Below, piece after piece: positions 22,500-33,883 of a stretch of DNA of 64,000 nucleotides. Made by a program: the position numbers and the translations under genes. Under the pieces are notes generated by a model, which made no database searches, had not been told where the DNA came from, and saw only the letters and a list, made by a program, of their open reading frames with translations. This stretch comes from Ursus arctos (lineage: Eukaryota; Chordata; Mammalia; Carnivora; Ursidae): the NCBI RefSeq assembly GCF_023065955.2, contig NW_026622875.1, forward strand, positions 10,456,501 to 10,520,500. The letters run 5' to 3'. The first letter of the stretch is position 1, and the number at the start of each line of letters is the position of its first letter.

Positions 22500-23222
22500 T
22501 CAAGCATAACAACATTCACATTATAGAGATCCCAGAAGAGAAGAGAGAGAAAATACAGCAGAATTTTTTTTTGAAGAAATAATACCTGAAAACTTTCTTT
22601 CTTTTTTCTTTTTTTTTTTTTTTAAAGATTTTTTTTATTTATTTGACAGAGAGACAGCCAGCGAGAGAGGGAACACAAGCAGGGGGAGCGGGAGAGGAAG
22701 AAGCAGGCTCCCAGCAGAGGAGCCTGATGCGGGGCTCGATCCTACAATGCCGGGATCACGCCCTGAGCCAAAGGCAGACACCTAACAACTGAGCCACCCA
22801 GGCGCCCCTGAAAACTTTTTTAATCTGAGAAAGGAAACAGAAATCCAGATCCAAAAGGCACAGAAAGCCTCCAGTAAAATTAACCTAAGGAATTCCATAC
22901 AAAGACACATAGTAATTAAAATGGCAAAAAGTACACAGAGAATTTTAAAAGCAGCAAGACAAAAGAAAGCAGTTATATACAAGGGAAACTCTATAAGGCC
23001 ATCTGCTGACTTCAGCGGAAAACTTTGCAGACTAGAAGAGAGTGGCATAATATATTCAAAGGCTGAAAGAAAAAAAACCAAAAAACAAAAAACAAAAAAA
23101 ACAACCCTGCAACCAAGAATACTCCATCCAGCAAGGCTATCATTCAAAATAGGAGAGACAGAGAGTTCCCCAGACAAACAAAAGTTAAAAGAATTCATTA
23201 CCACTAAACTAGTCCTACAGTA
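22500..23222 (+). pseudogene. L1-E ORF1 remnant
   Basis: Before the SINE, ATTATAGAGATCCCAGAAG corresponds to the I-x-G-I-P-E type start of the RRM. After it, the frame at 22921-23223 keeps RILKAARQKKAVIYKGNSI, SADFSGKLCRLEE, QPRILHPARLSFKIGE and KEFITTKLVLQ, the C-terminal domain. An A-rich AAAAAACCAAAAAACAAAAA insertion near 23070 pads the region. The protein would be an RNA-binding L1 chaperone if intact; it is not. Confidence 0.88.
22597..22807 (-). mobile_element. Can-SINE (bear/seal type), antisense, in L1-E ORF1
   Basis: It has a long T/C-rich start, GACAGAGAGACAGCCAGCGA, AAGCAGGGGGAGCGGGAGAG and head GAGCCACCCAGGCGCCCC. The duplication CTGAAAACTTT is identical at 22586-22596 and 22808-22818, and L1-E resumes exactly after it. 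Confidence 0.96.
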
Positions 23223-23646
23223 AATATTAAAAGGGACTCTAAATAGAAAGGAAAGACCATAAGCAGGAGTAAGAAAAGTGGAAGCACAAAGGAATAAAAT
23301 TAAGTATATCTATAAAAATCAGTAAAGGGATTCACAAAATAAAAGGATGTAAATAGAGTATGACACTATATACCTAAAACATGGAGGGAAGAGGATTAAA
23401 AATTTAGTGCTTTTAGAATGGATTCAAACTTAAGCTACCATCAACTTAATATAGAATGTTACAAGCATAAGATATTAAATATAAACCTAATGGTAACCAT
23501 AAATTAAAAACTGTTAATAGATATGCAAAAAATAAACAGAAAGGGATCCAAGTATATCACAAAGAAAGCCAGCAAACCATGAGAGAAGAGAGCAAGAGAA
23601 GAAAGGAACAGACAACTACAAAAACAACCAGGAAACAAGTAACAAA

Positions 23647-26571
23647 ATGGCAATAAGTACATACCTATCAATAATTGCTTTGAATGTAAATGGACTAAAC
23701 ACTCCAATCAAAAGACACAGGGTGACAGAGTGAATAAAAAAAAAAAAAAAGACCTATTTATATGCTGCCTACAAGAGACTCATTCAGACTGAAAGAAACC
23801 TGCAAGTTTAAAGAGGGGATGGAGAAACATTTATAATGCAAATGGATGCCAAAAGAAAGTTGGGGTAACAATACTTATATCAGACAAAATAGACTTTAAT
23901 ACAAAGACTATAAAACAAGAGACAAAGTAGGACACTATATAATAATAAAGGGGACAATCCAACAAGAAAAGATCACAGTTGTAAATATTTATGCACCCAA
24001 CATGGGAGCACCCAAATACATGAAAGAGCTAATCACAAACATAAAGGAAGAAATCAACAGTAATATAATAATAGTAAGGGACTTTAACACTCTACTTACA
24101 TCAGTGAATAGATCACCCAAACAGAAAAAAAATAAGGAAACAGAGGCTTTAAATGACACATTGGACCAGATAAATCTGACAGATATATTCAGAACATTAC
24201 ATCCTAAAACAGAGGAATACACATTCTTTTCAGGTGCACATTCTCCAGAAGAGATCACATGTTAGGCCACAAAACAAGTCTCAACAAATTCAAAAAGACT
24301 GAAGTAGTACCATGTATCTTTTCCAACCACAATGCTATGAAACTAGAAATCGACCGCAAGAAAAAATCTGGGAAGAACACAGATACACGGAGGTTAAATA
24401 ACACGTTACTAAACAATGAGTGTGACAACCAAGAAATCAAAGAGGAAATAAAAAAATACATGGAGACAAATGAAAAGGAAAATACAATGGTCCAAAAGCT
24501 TTGGGATACAGCAAATGCTGTTCTGAGAGGGAAGTTTATAGCAGTACAGGTCTACCTCAAGAAGCAAGAAAAATCTCAGATAAACAACCTAAACTTACAC
24601 TTGGAGGAGACAGAAAAAGAAGAACAAAGAAAACACAAAACAAGTAGAAGGAAAAAAATAATAAAGATTGGAGCAGAAATAAATGAAATAGAAACAAAAC
24701 AAAACAAAACCCAAAAGAACAGATCAATAAAATCAGGAGATGGTTCTTTGAAAAGATCAACAAAATTGATAAACCTTTAGCCAGACTCATTAAAAAAAAA
24801 AAAAAAAAGGAGAGAGGACTCAAATAAATAAAATCAGAAACGAAAGAGAAGGGGCGCCTGGGTAGCGCAGTCATTAAAGCGTCTGCCTTCGACTCGGGGC
24901 GTGATCCCGGCGTTCCGGGATCGAGTCCCACATCGGGCTCCTCTGCTGGGAGCCTGCTTCTTCCTCTCTCACTCGCTTGCTGTGTTCCCTCTCTCGCTGG
25001 CTGTCTCTCTGTCACATAAATAAATAAAATCTTTAAAAAAAAAAAAAAAACGAAAGAGAAGAAATAACAGTAGACACCACAGAAATACAAAGGATTATAA
25101 AAGAATACTATGAAAAATTACATGCCAACAAATTGGACAACCTTGAAAAAATGGGTAAATTCCTAGAAACCTATAACCTCCTAAAAATGAATCAGGAAGA
25201 AATAAAAAACTTGAACAGACTAATTACCAGCAATGAAATTGAATCAGTAAATCAAAAACTCCAAACAAAAGTCCAGGACCAGATGGCTTCACAGGAGTAT
25301 TTTACCAAACATTTAAAGAAGAGTTAATACCTATCCTTCTATGAAGTCATTATATGAGGCCAGCATTATTTCCCTGGTACCAAAACCAGGTAAAGATACC
25401 ACAACAAAAGAGAACTGCAGGTCAATATCTCTGTTTAACCTGGATGCAAAAATCCTCAACAAAATATTAGCAAATCAAATCCAATAATACATTTTAAAAA
25501 ATCACTCACCATGATCAAGAGGGATTTATTCCTTAGATGCAAGGGTGGTCCAATATTTGCAAAGCAACCAATGTGATATATCACATCAATAAGAGAATGG
25601 ATAAAAACAATATGATCATTTCAAGAGATGCAGAAAAAGCATTTGACAAACTACAACATCCATTCATGATAAAAACCCTCAACAAGGTAGGTTTAGAGGG
25701 AACATACCTCAACATAATAAAGGCCATATATGAAAAACCATAAAAATTCTAGAAGAGAGCACAGGCAGCAATTTCTCTGACATCAGCAACATTTTTCTAG
25801 ATATGTCTCCCAAGGCAAGGAAAAGAAAAGCAAAACTAAATTATTGGGACTACATCAAAATAAAAACCTTCTGCATAGCCAACCAAACAAAAGGACAACC
25901 TACTGAATGGGAGAAAATATTTGTAAATCATATATCTGATAAGGGGTTAGTATCCAAAATCTATAGAGGATTTATATAACTGAACACCAAAAAGCCCAAA
26001 TAATTCAATTAAAAATGGGTGGAAGATTTGAACAGTCATTTCTTCACAGAAGACATACAGATGCCCGACAGACACATGAAAAGATTCTCAACATCACTCC
26101 TCATCAAAACCACAATGAGATATCACTTCATACCTGTAAGAATGGCTAAAATAAAAAAACATAAGAAACAGCAAGTGTTAGTGAGGATGTGAAGAAAAAG
26201 GAACCCTCATGCACTGTACAGCCACTGTAGAAAACAATATGGAGGTTCCTCAAAATATTAAAAATAGAATTACCATATGGTCCAGCAATTCTATTACTGG
26301 GTATTTACCCAAAGAATACAAAAACACAAGTTCAAAAAGATATGTGCAGCATTATTTACAATAGCCAAAATATGGAAGCAACCCAAGGGTCCATCAATAG
26401 ATGAATGGATAAAGAAGAGGTGATATATACACAATGGAATATTACTTAGCCATAAAAATGAAATCTTGCCATTTGTAACATGGATGGCTCTAGAGGGTAT
26501 AACACTAAATAAAATAAGTACAATCAGAGAAAGACAAATATGAGACAATCTCACTCATTAGTGGAATTTAA
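23647..26571 (+). pseudogene. L1-E ORF2 remnant lacking the RT catalytic block
   Basis: The start MAISTYLSIIALNVNGLNTP at 23647 is typical of ORF2p. Endonuclease motifs follow: LQETH near 23775, DFNTLLT near 24080 (the residue before it is Arg where Gly is usual) and a damaged HSPEEIT region near 24240. The RT begins at about 25133 and keeps [13 protein letters not shown] near 25630, then jumps at 25740 from IYEKP straight to an ILEES-type stretch of the C-terminal domain. The FADD catalytic segment is therefore absent. Stops and shifts are frequent. The final frame ends near 26571. Confidence 0.88.
24852..25047 (+). mobile_element. Can-SINE, sense, young-looking, perfect 14-bp duplication
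   Basis: It has the head GGGCGCCTGGGTAGCGCAGT, A-box-like TAGCGCAGTCATTAAAGCG, B-box-like GGGATCGAGTCCCACATC, a CT-rich body with CTCTCGCTGGCTGTCTC, then AAATAAATAAAATCTTT and a pure A-tail of about 15. AAACGAAAGAGAAG flanks it at 24838-24851 and 25048-25061 without a mismatch. It retains several CpGs. These are features of a recent insertion. Transcription by RNA polymerase III from the internal boxes is the family rule, not shown. Confidence 0.97.
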
Positions 26572-26820
26572 GAAACAATACAAATGAACAGAAAAAAAAA
26601 AGAGAGACAAATAAAAAAACCAGACTCTTAAATATAGAGAACAAACTGGTAGTTACCAGAGGGGATGTGAGTGGAAGAATGGGTGAAGTGGGTGAAGGTG
26701 ATTAAGGTACACTTATCGTGATGAGCACTGGATAATGTATAGAGTTATAGAATTTCTATGTTATACATCTGAAATTAATATAACACTGTATATTAATTAT
26801 ACTGGAATTTAAAAAAAGAA

Positions 26821-27030
26821 TGAAATTATAAGGTGTCCCATTTTTATACAGATTCCAATATACAGTGCCCCTGTCCAAATGATACCCCCTCTACGTATGT
26901 AGATTAAAATACTTGAGACTCTTAAACGGCCTTAGATGGCCCATTGGGAATTTTGTCAACTTCATTTCAAATGACTCCCCTTTGACTCTTTATCTCAGAA
27001 CCCAGTTTATTTTTCATCATGACACCCATT
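26821..27030. other. Unique DNA, no gene seen
   Basis: Short unique stretch after the L1-E tail. Nothing recognised. Confidence 0.5.
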
Positions 27031-27034
27031 ACTA

Positions 27035-27215
27035 CCTGACAGTACAATACATATTTACTTATTTCTTTAGTGTCAATCTCCCTCTCTAATTCTAGAGAAG
27101 TTAATTGAGGACAGGGACTTTTCTTTATTCACTGCTCTATGCCTCCATTAATAATAGTATTCAATGCATATTTACTTCTCAATAAATATATGCTAATCAA
27201 TGAATGAACAAATAT
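27035..27215 (+). repeat. L2/MIR-type 3' tail fragment
   Basis: GAGGACAGGGACTTTTCTTT, TTCACTGCTCTATGCCTCC and TACTTCTCAATAAATATATG with AATGAATGAAC follow the ancient 'agggactttgtctgt ... caataaatatttgttgaatgaatg' ending common to L2 and MIR elements. Confidence 0.6.
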
Positions 27216-28239
27216 TAATTGTATGGAAATCACTATGTTTCTTTACTCGAAATTCACTACCTTACTATGGTGGTTTACTGGTCTAAGCATTCTAAAATCC
27301 ACCATATTTATAAACATTTAGAGACTGAATTAAATGTCTCTCTTCTTTTGCTTTTTGGAGCATTCTCTGTGGTTGTGGGAAAACAAAACTCTTGGCATAA
27401 AGAACAAAATTATCTCTGGGCATTGCACAAAAAGGAAAGGAGGATGTAAAATAGCAGGAAAAAGAAAAACCTAGTTTATTGGTTAAGAAATTTTACTGAT
27501 GAAAATTTTGTTTTTAAATAAAGATCAGTTTTAACATTTTGCTTGCTCTTACTTTTTTCTCGATGTTGCTTTTCAACAAACTCTTAAAAGGATCCAGGTA
27601 TACCATTTTAGAGTTTATCTTCTCTTCTTTGGTCTTCTCCATGCATAATATTAAGTATTTAAAATTTCTGTATTTATTGTTTATTCTCTTAAAACCATCA
27701 GCCATTAGCAGTCATCAAAAGATTATTGTGTGTGTCATCAGAGGTGTTGGCTTGTGGCAAAGTAGTTTGTACCAGAAGCTCCCCACCATCCTGCAATGGA
27801 TGCCAGCTAAAGAGAACACAATTTGGCTACTTGCCACCACAACTCCTTGTCTTAGGACCTCTAAGATCATGCCAGAAATTTGGGGTGAGATATGCAATTA
27901 CTCCTAGAGGACTTCTCTGACGTTCTTCTTTTCTTCCTCTCGCCTTAAGACAACAGCTTGTATCCCCTTATCTAGATCACCTTCCATATTTCACCCCCAT
28001 ATAATAATTATGTATTTCTTCAAGATTACTGTGAGAGAGTTTTCCTTCTACCCATGATAGATGGTATTAAGTACCCACAAAGAGAATAAATATTGATATT
28101 ATTTTTATCTAGTCTCACCTATAAATTTTCATAGAACAGTTTCTAAAGAGAATTGAGATTTCGACCTTGGTTAAAAGTTATTAGCTCCTATATTTTAGGA
28201 CTTTATGCATTTCAAAAAAACTTCACTCATTAACTCATT
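27216..28239. other. Unique DNA, no gene seen
   Basis: ORFs at 27219-27449 and 27539-27907 read hydrophobic or mixed peptides with no motif I recognise, and no flanking splice structure supports them. Confidence 0.5.
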
Positions 28240-28530
28240 AAACATTTTTATGAATAATGTGTAGATTTATGAAGAGTGTGTAGGGAGTATAAAATGCATA
28301 AGATGGATGGCTTGGAAGAAGTTAAGTTGACACCCTGCAGACCAGTAAGAACAATAGTAGGTAGTCCATGAAATAAATTCCAAGAGCCTGAGCTACCGCA
28401 GAGATAGTCAGAACAAGGAAGATTTAAGTAGGAAAGTGACTTATACATGGGTTGGATAGGTGATAGAGAGGATGTAGTTGAGCATGACTCCAAGATTTCC
28501 AGGTGGGTAAGTGGTGGTTCTGTTCACTAA
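28240..28530 (+). repeat. Unassigned ancient repeat, related to 47590-49440
   Basis: AGGAAAGTGACTTATACATG, GAGCATGACTCCAAGATTTC and GGTGGTTCTGTTCACTAAGA resemble the block at 48160-48250 and a mammal-wide repeat I recall but cannot name. It is strongly diverged. Confidence 0.4.
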
Positions 28531-30020
28531 GATGAGAAGGGGAATGCAATAGAAGGTGGTCTATCCCTTTTCATTCCACAGACATCCTGGGATATCTTCT
28601 CTACAATCATAGATTCACTTACCATAAACATGCTATTGATTTCAAAACTTGCATCTCTTGCCCACATTTGTATTTAAGCCTTTAGACACATATGAGGCAG
28701 CTAATGGAACAGCTCCATTTAGATACTCCACAGGAGTCTCAAACTCAACCTTTCCAAATAAAGTCACCATCTTCTCTCAAAGGCCCTCATCCTCCTGCAT
28801 CCTGATTTAGGGAATCCCTTTATCATTTAATAAGTAACTAAAAATCTATTATTTCCTCTTCCCATTCATGTTCTACTTCCACTTCATCATCAAATCATGT
28901 TAATTCTATATACTATATCTTTTCAATGCTTCCATTTTTCTCCATACTTTTTCTACCTTAGTTTACCTAAATCATGTTCTAATTCTAGGATTGTGCAACA
29001 ACCTAATTCCCCTTCCTTCCAGTATTGCCCTGTTTCATTTTGACATGCTATCTAGTCTTGCCAAGTTCATTCAGAATTATATTTTTAAAATATGACTTTC
29101 CCTATTTAAACCTTTTATACAGCTTTCAGTTGCTTTCAAGCTAAATTTGATCTCCTTAACATGGCCTACTGATTTCTATAAGACATGGCCTTAGTATACT
29201 GTTCCAGCCTTGTCCCTCAGCATTGCTCTTTTCCTAACTAAGCCACCTCCATTCATTCATTGCCATTAGAACCCTCTGCATGGCAACCACAATGAATTAC
29301 CTCTAACATCCCATATACTTTAAATGTTAAGTTAGATAAGAACTAAAAATTGTCTATGAATTTGGCAATTTATATTACCCAGAGCAATTTTAGATAATTA
29401 ATGGAGGCAGAAAGCAAAATACAGTGGCTTCAGGTATCAGGCATCAGAAGTAATAAGGAAGTGGTAACAGAAAAAGTAAAAACAACTCATCAAGTTATCA
29501 AGTATCAATTGAATTGACCAGGTACCAGTTACCAGCATATGACAAAATAGATGGGTGTATGACACCAAACTGATCCGTGAAATTTAGGTAAGAGTTAGCT
29601 AGAAGAAACTGTTAAGGATATCCCAGTCCAAATCTGGCCAAATAGTATCACAAAAACAAAGTTTGGAAGAAAGACTTCTGTTGACAAAGGAAGATGATAT
29701 CAAGAATCTTGTAATACTAGCACATAAAATAGGAGGATAGAAAATAATAAGAGATGAGACCCATAAATAGGAAAGAATCAGACCATAGAGGGTTTTGCTA
29801 ATCATGTCTGTCCTTCGATCTGATTTTTTTAGCAGATAAAATGCCACTAAAAGTTTAAACAGGAAAAGAAATTTCATTTCTGATTGATCATTCTATCTGC
29901 AGGATGGAAGTGAGTTTTCAGGGGAATAAGAACTGGAGGCAGGGAAGAAGACTAGCTATGAAGGACAACAGAGAAAGACACTGACAGAAGGTGAGACAGA
30001 ACGAAGACTTTGATTAAATC
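28531..30020. other. Mostly unique DNA, weak L2-like stretch
   Basis: At 29100-29290 the order CCTTTTATACAGCTTTCAG, CTTTCAAGCTAAATTTGATC and GGCCTACTGATTTCTATAAG resembles the L2 'aaacccttcagtggctccc' class. The rest is unrecognised and no exon is seen. Confidence 0.45.
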
Positions 30021-30024
30021 CCTG

Positions 30025-30110
30025 AAACCACCTGGTGACCTAGATAGGGCAGGCATTGTTATTCCACTTTTATAGGTCAGGAGGTAGAAAAGGAGAGATC
30101 AAGGTGATAC
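30025..30110 (+). repeat. MIR core fragment
   Basis: GGCAGGCATTGTTATTCCAC, TTTTATAGGTCAGGAGGTAG and GGAGAGATCAAGGTGATACAC follow the MIR core (tattattatccccattttacagatgagg...). It is old. Confidence 0.6.
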
Positions 30111-30599
30111 ACTGGTTTCTAGCGAATCTGGAAACATAACACACATTCTTCATTTAGAGTCTGGTGTAATTGGAGCTGGAAACCTTGAAAATTTCATTTT
30201 TCAAGGTTTTCAATTAGAATAGTTTATAAGATAATTAAGCCTGCCAGGTGGTTGAAGTATCAGTACGAACTTGTGTTTGTTTAATAGATAAATACAGAAA
30301 GAAAGAAATACAGAAGTGTGTATGCATGGATTGGTATACATATATATTCCCAAGCTTGTCCACTGAGAGGGCCTAGGAGCAAGGATACACACCTATCATC
30401 CAGATCTTGGTTTCTAAATACCATTCACTAAAAAAGAAACCAGGGTTCTTTAAAAGTGATTAATACCAAGAATGAGGCAGGGAGAACACAAAATGAGCCT
30501 GGAGCATCCTGTGGTTCTAGGAAGTAAAGAAGTGTGCTCAAAAAGGAATGAGGGCAGATCAAAAGGACACAGGAGCTAACCTGAAGGAGCTCCCAATGG

Positions 30600-31700
30600 C
30601 CAAAGCTGAAATAATAGTAAAAATAAAATAAATAATAATGATATTGGATTATAACTCATAGAATAAAATAAATATCCATGAGTCCATACTGATAAATATA
30701 AATAATTGAATAAGTAAATAAATCTGGGAAAGGGCCACCTCTTCCATACAGAAGAATTCTAATTAATAAATGTAGAAGGAATGAGGGAAATACAAAGTCA
30801 CCATGAAGCCAACACCACAGCAATCATTGTTTCAAACAACACCTACCAAGATATACTAAAATAGTGGATAAAAGTTTCAGAAAAAACAGGATATTTGCAT
30901 AGTCTAAGAGTGTTCTCCCCTCTAAGATATTTATTAATTACAAAGGGAAAAACAGTAACTTTACAGTGGAGAAAGCTGGTAGGCATCACCTTAACTAAGT
31001 AATCAAAGTCAACATCACCAATAACAAGACAGTGATATTATGTACTCTTTTTTTTTTTTTGGTAAAGATTTTATTTATTTATTTGAGTGGGGGGATGAGC
31101 AGAGGGAGAGGGAGAAACAGACTTGCCACTGAGCAGGAAGCCCAACTTGGGGCTCCATCCCAGGACCCTGAAATGATGACCTGAGCCAAAGGGAGATGCT
31201 TAATCGACTGAGCCACCCAGGTGCCCCGACATTATGTACTCCTTGATGTGATTCACTGAGAAGGGCACATCATCACTTTGGTGGTATTCTTGTCAAAGAT
31301 ACATCAATCTAACTATGAATAAACATTACACGAACCCGCATTGAGGGATATCCTACAAAATAACTGACCAGTCCCCCTCTATAATGTCAAGATGATGAAA
31401 GACAAGGAAACACTAAGGAATTGCCACAGATTAGAGGAAACTGAGGAAACCCAACAACTAAACACAATGTAGGAAGCAGGACTGGATTATGAAACTGAAA
31501 AGGAATGTTGCGGGGAGAACTGATGCATAACTAAAGTCTGTAGTTTACTTAGTAGTAATCAGCTATATTAACTTACTGGTTTCAATCAATGTGCTATGGT
31601 CATGTGACATGTCAACATGAGTGAAGAAATAAAGGAGCTTTAAAATTATTTTAAAGTTAAGATATTTTTAAAAAAGTGATGGCAGAAATAAATTTCCAGA
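30600..31700 (+). mobile_element. Old L1 (L1M-type) 3' UTR
   Basis: CATGAGTCCATACTGATAAA, ACAGAAGAATTCTAATTAAT, TGTAGAAGGAATGAGGGAAA, then after the SINE GGACTGGATTATGAAACTG, GTGCTATGGTCATGTGACAT follow the long 3' UTR of old L1M elements in order. The antisense SINE at 31048-31227 splits it. Confidence 0.75.
31048..31227 (-). mobile_element. Can-SINE, antisense, older type
   Basis: It has a T-run, AAAGATTTTATTTATTTATT, GAGCAGAGGGAGAGGGAGAA and head ATCGACTGAGCCACCCAGGT. GATATTATGTACTC (31034-31047) and GACATTATGTACTC (31228-31241) form a 14-bp duplication with one mismatch. Confidence 0.95.
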
Positions 31701-32244
31701 CAACACTGAATTGTGTCCAATAAACATAAATCATTTTTTTAAAAAATTCGACAATATATCAAGTTAGTTTTTATTCTTTTTTTTCTGTTCATCTTTCTCT
31801 GCACTGGAGTTCAAATTCATCTAAATAGGAGGCAGCCTTGTGGCTGATGCATGGTTTAAATTAGCTTTGTGAGGCCATAAGAATTCTAAGAAGGCACACC
31901 AGAGGCCCCTGGAATGGAGACAGGATCTTTTACAGATTAGGCTTCCTTGTAGACAGGGATCTGGACTCAAAAGACAAACAAGTACATTCTAAAACCATTG
32001 AAAAAGTAAAATGACCAAAGACTTTAGCATCTGAAGGCTTATGTTTGAATATCAGTTCTTCCACTTGTAGATCTATAAACTGACCCACTTGGGGCCTCTG
32101 GTCTCTTACTGGTTAAATGGAGATGCCAATTTAAAATAATGACTTCCTAGGATTGTTGTAAGAATTTTGTTAATATTTACCATAAAATCACACTCTGTTC
32201 ATACCAATTAGATGTTACTAATAAACAATGTAAAGGTCATATTT
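31701..32244. other. Unique DNA, no gene seen
   Basis: Nothing recognised apart from short A and T runs. Confidence 0.5.
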
Positions 32245-32256
32245 AAAACGCTCTTT

Positions 32257-32404
32257 GGGATGCCCAGGTAGCTCAGTGGGTTAAGCGTCTGCCTTCAGCT
32301 CATGTCCTGGGATCAAGTCCCACATCTCCCTCTGCCTGCTGCTCGCCCTGCTTGTGCTCTCTCTCTCTCTCTCAAAAATTAATAAATAAATCTTTAAAAA
32401 AAAT
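32257..32404 (+). mobile_element. Can-SINE, sense, short body
   Basis: It has the head GGGATGCCCAGGTAGCTCAG, B-box-like GGGATCAAGTCCCACATC and a shortened CT-rich body of about 60 bp, then AATAAATAAATCTTTAAAAA. AAAACGCTCTTT (32245-32256) and AAAATGCTCTTT (32405-32416) flank it. Confidence 0.95.
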
Positions 32405-32416
32405 AAAATGCTCTTT

Positions 32417-33189
32417 GACATATAGATCTGAATGAAACGTAGTCTTTTTTAAATTTTATTATTGTTGCTGTTTCTCCCTACAGTTAAATGAACATTTGGG
32501 AAAGCTGCTAGCTTTTCTGACTTGCACAGAGCTCATGGTCATATTTCTATTTGGCAGCTAATGAAAACAACTGCTGGGATTTAGAAGCCTCCTACTTAAA
32601 AGGGCTATGATAGATTGCTAAAACCAAATTTAAATGTTGTTAATAAGTGTCTGAAGATAACTGTAAGTTGGTAATTCATTACAGAGAGTCTCTGGAACTA
32701 TGACATATTCACATTTATCATCACTACATTCCTGAAATAACAGGATGATGCTGATAGATTAGCCTCATTATCCATACAAACTCCAAGACATCTCTTAGAG
32801 AGTCTCCCATTAAGAAAGTTTGCTCCAATTCCAGTTCCTGATATTACTATTGACCTATTGACAATTGACCAAGTAATTGTGATAACTTAGTGAATGCTAT
32901 GTCTTTGCTCTGTTTTAAAAAGAAAATCACTACTTTATTTTAACCTAACACAAACATCAAAACACTTTTCTCCCCAGGCACATAAGTAATGAAGTGTAAC
33001 ATTTAGTTTTGGACTCCCCTTCCAAAAGATCTCCTGGTTGTACTCCCACCACTCATTCTAGGCTTCACTGTGGGTTCTCTCTCTTCAATCATCTCTTAAA
33101 TGTTATTTTCCAAAGAATTTCAGATCCTCTTCCCCTTGAATCCTACACATTGTCTGATAAGTAGACCTATCTATAAACTGCCTGTACTT
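32417..33189. other. Unique DNA, no gene seen
   Basis: There is a pyrimidine-rich TTTCTCCCTACAG near 32475, but no open frame of useful length follows it. Otherwise no recognisable content. Confidence 0.45.
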
Positions 33190-33600
33190 ACTATGGACAC
33201 CATCATCTTTGCTTGAATTATTATAATAGCTTCCTAACTAGTTGCTATACTTGTGGTTTCTCTGTAATCCATTCTCTGCATGGCAGCCAAAAGTGATCTT
33301 TCTATGATACTAATCTATTCATGTTAATCCCCTGATTAAGCCCTAGGAGTTTCCCACTGCCCTCAAGATTAAGCACAAACTCTTAGTTGTCACCTTCATG
33401 ATCTAACTCCTCTTAATCTATTAAGCTCTCCAGGTCCGGATCTTAACCACTCCATCTGCTACCAATACATCCTGCAAATCATGTGTATTTTTCTTTTCTC
33501 TTCTATTTCTCCTGAACTGGAAAGTTGTATCACATTTACGGTGCCTAAAACTGTTCTAGGCATGTAAGTATTCAATAAGTCATTGTTAAATGAATGAATG
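33190..33600 (-). mobile_element. L2-like LINE fragment
   Basis: Plus-strand words GATTAAGCCCTAGGAGTTTC, CCACTGCCCTCAAGATTAAG, TTCATGATCTAACTCCTCTT and the tail TAAGTATTCAATAAGTCATT with AATGAATGAATG follow the L2 type order. Orientation is uncertain because I judge it from memory. Confidence 0.55.
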
Positions 33601-33746
33601 AGAGTGAAAATGTCCACCTTTACAAACAAGGCAAGTCACTGCAAAAATTAACAACTTAAATCCAAATATACAAAAAGAAATAACTGGGCAATACAATTTT
33701 ATAACAATAATAAAGAAAGGGAAATAAACATTAAAATGATCATCCT

Positions 33747-33869
33747 CGGGGTGCCTGGCTGGCTCAGTGGGTAGAGTATGCAACTCTTGACCTCTGGGTC
33801 ATAAGTTCAAGCCCCACATTGGGCGTAGAACTTACTTACAAAAATAAAAATTAAAACAAACAGATAAAT
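33747..33869 (+). mobile_element. Can-SINE, sense, short tRNA-Lys-like type
   Basis: This copy has the clearest tRNA resemblance: head GGGGTGCCTGGCTGGCTCAG, A-box TGGCTCAGTGGGTAGAG, an anticodon loop CTCTTGA (33784-33790) whose central CTT is the tRNA-Lys(CTT) anticodon, and B-box-like AAGTTCAAGCCCC. It then passes to ACTTACTTACAAAAATAAAA with no CT-rich body. Identical AAAATGATCATCCT flanks are at 33733-33746 and 33870-33883. It is an RNA polymerase III derived retroposon, not a tRNA gene: the stems pair poorly. Confidence 0.95.
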
Positions 33870-33883
33870 AAAATGATCATCCT

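Larger units (their letters stand above)
22440..26820 (+). mobile_element. L1-E: long sense L1, internally deleted and interrupted
   Basis: It runs through ORF1 (from about 22500), a spacer, ORF2 (from 23647) and a 3' UTR ending TATTAATTATACTGGAATTT near 26812 plus an A-rich tail. Two SINEs interrupt it (22597-22807 antisense, 24852-25047 sense). About 1 kb of ORF2 is missing at 25740, judged by lining it up with L1-A. It is more diverged than L1-A, so it is an older carnivore or early placental L1. Confidence 0.92.

Noticed and set aside
22782..23204. A 140-codon minus-strand hydrophobic ORF
   Set aside because: It is the antisense reading of L1-E ORF1 plus a SINE head.
24557..25090. A 177-codon minus-strand ORF
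   Set aside because: It runs antisense through L1-E ORF2 and a SINE; its sequence is explained by those repeats.
32460..32520. TTTCTCCCTACAG as a splice acceptor of a host exon
   Set aside because: The following sequence has no sustained open frame and no matching donor is evident; isolated acceptor-like motifs are common.
33747..33869. A tRNA-Lys gene
   Set aside because: Stems pair poorly, the 3' end runs into an A-rich SINE tail and target duplications flank it.
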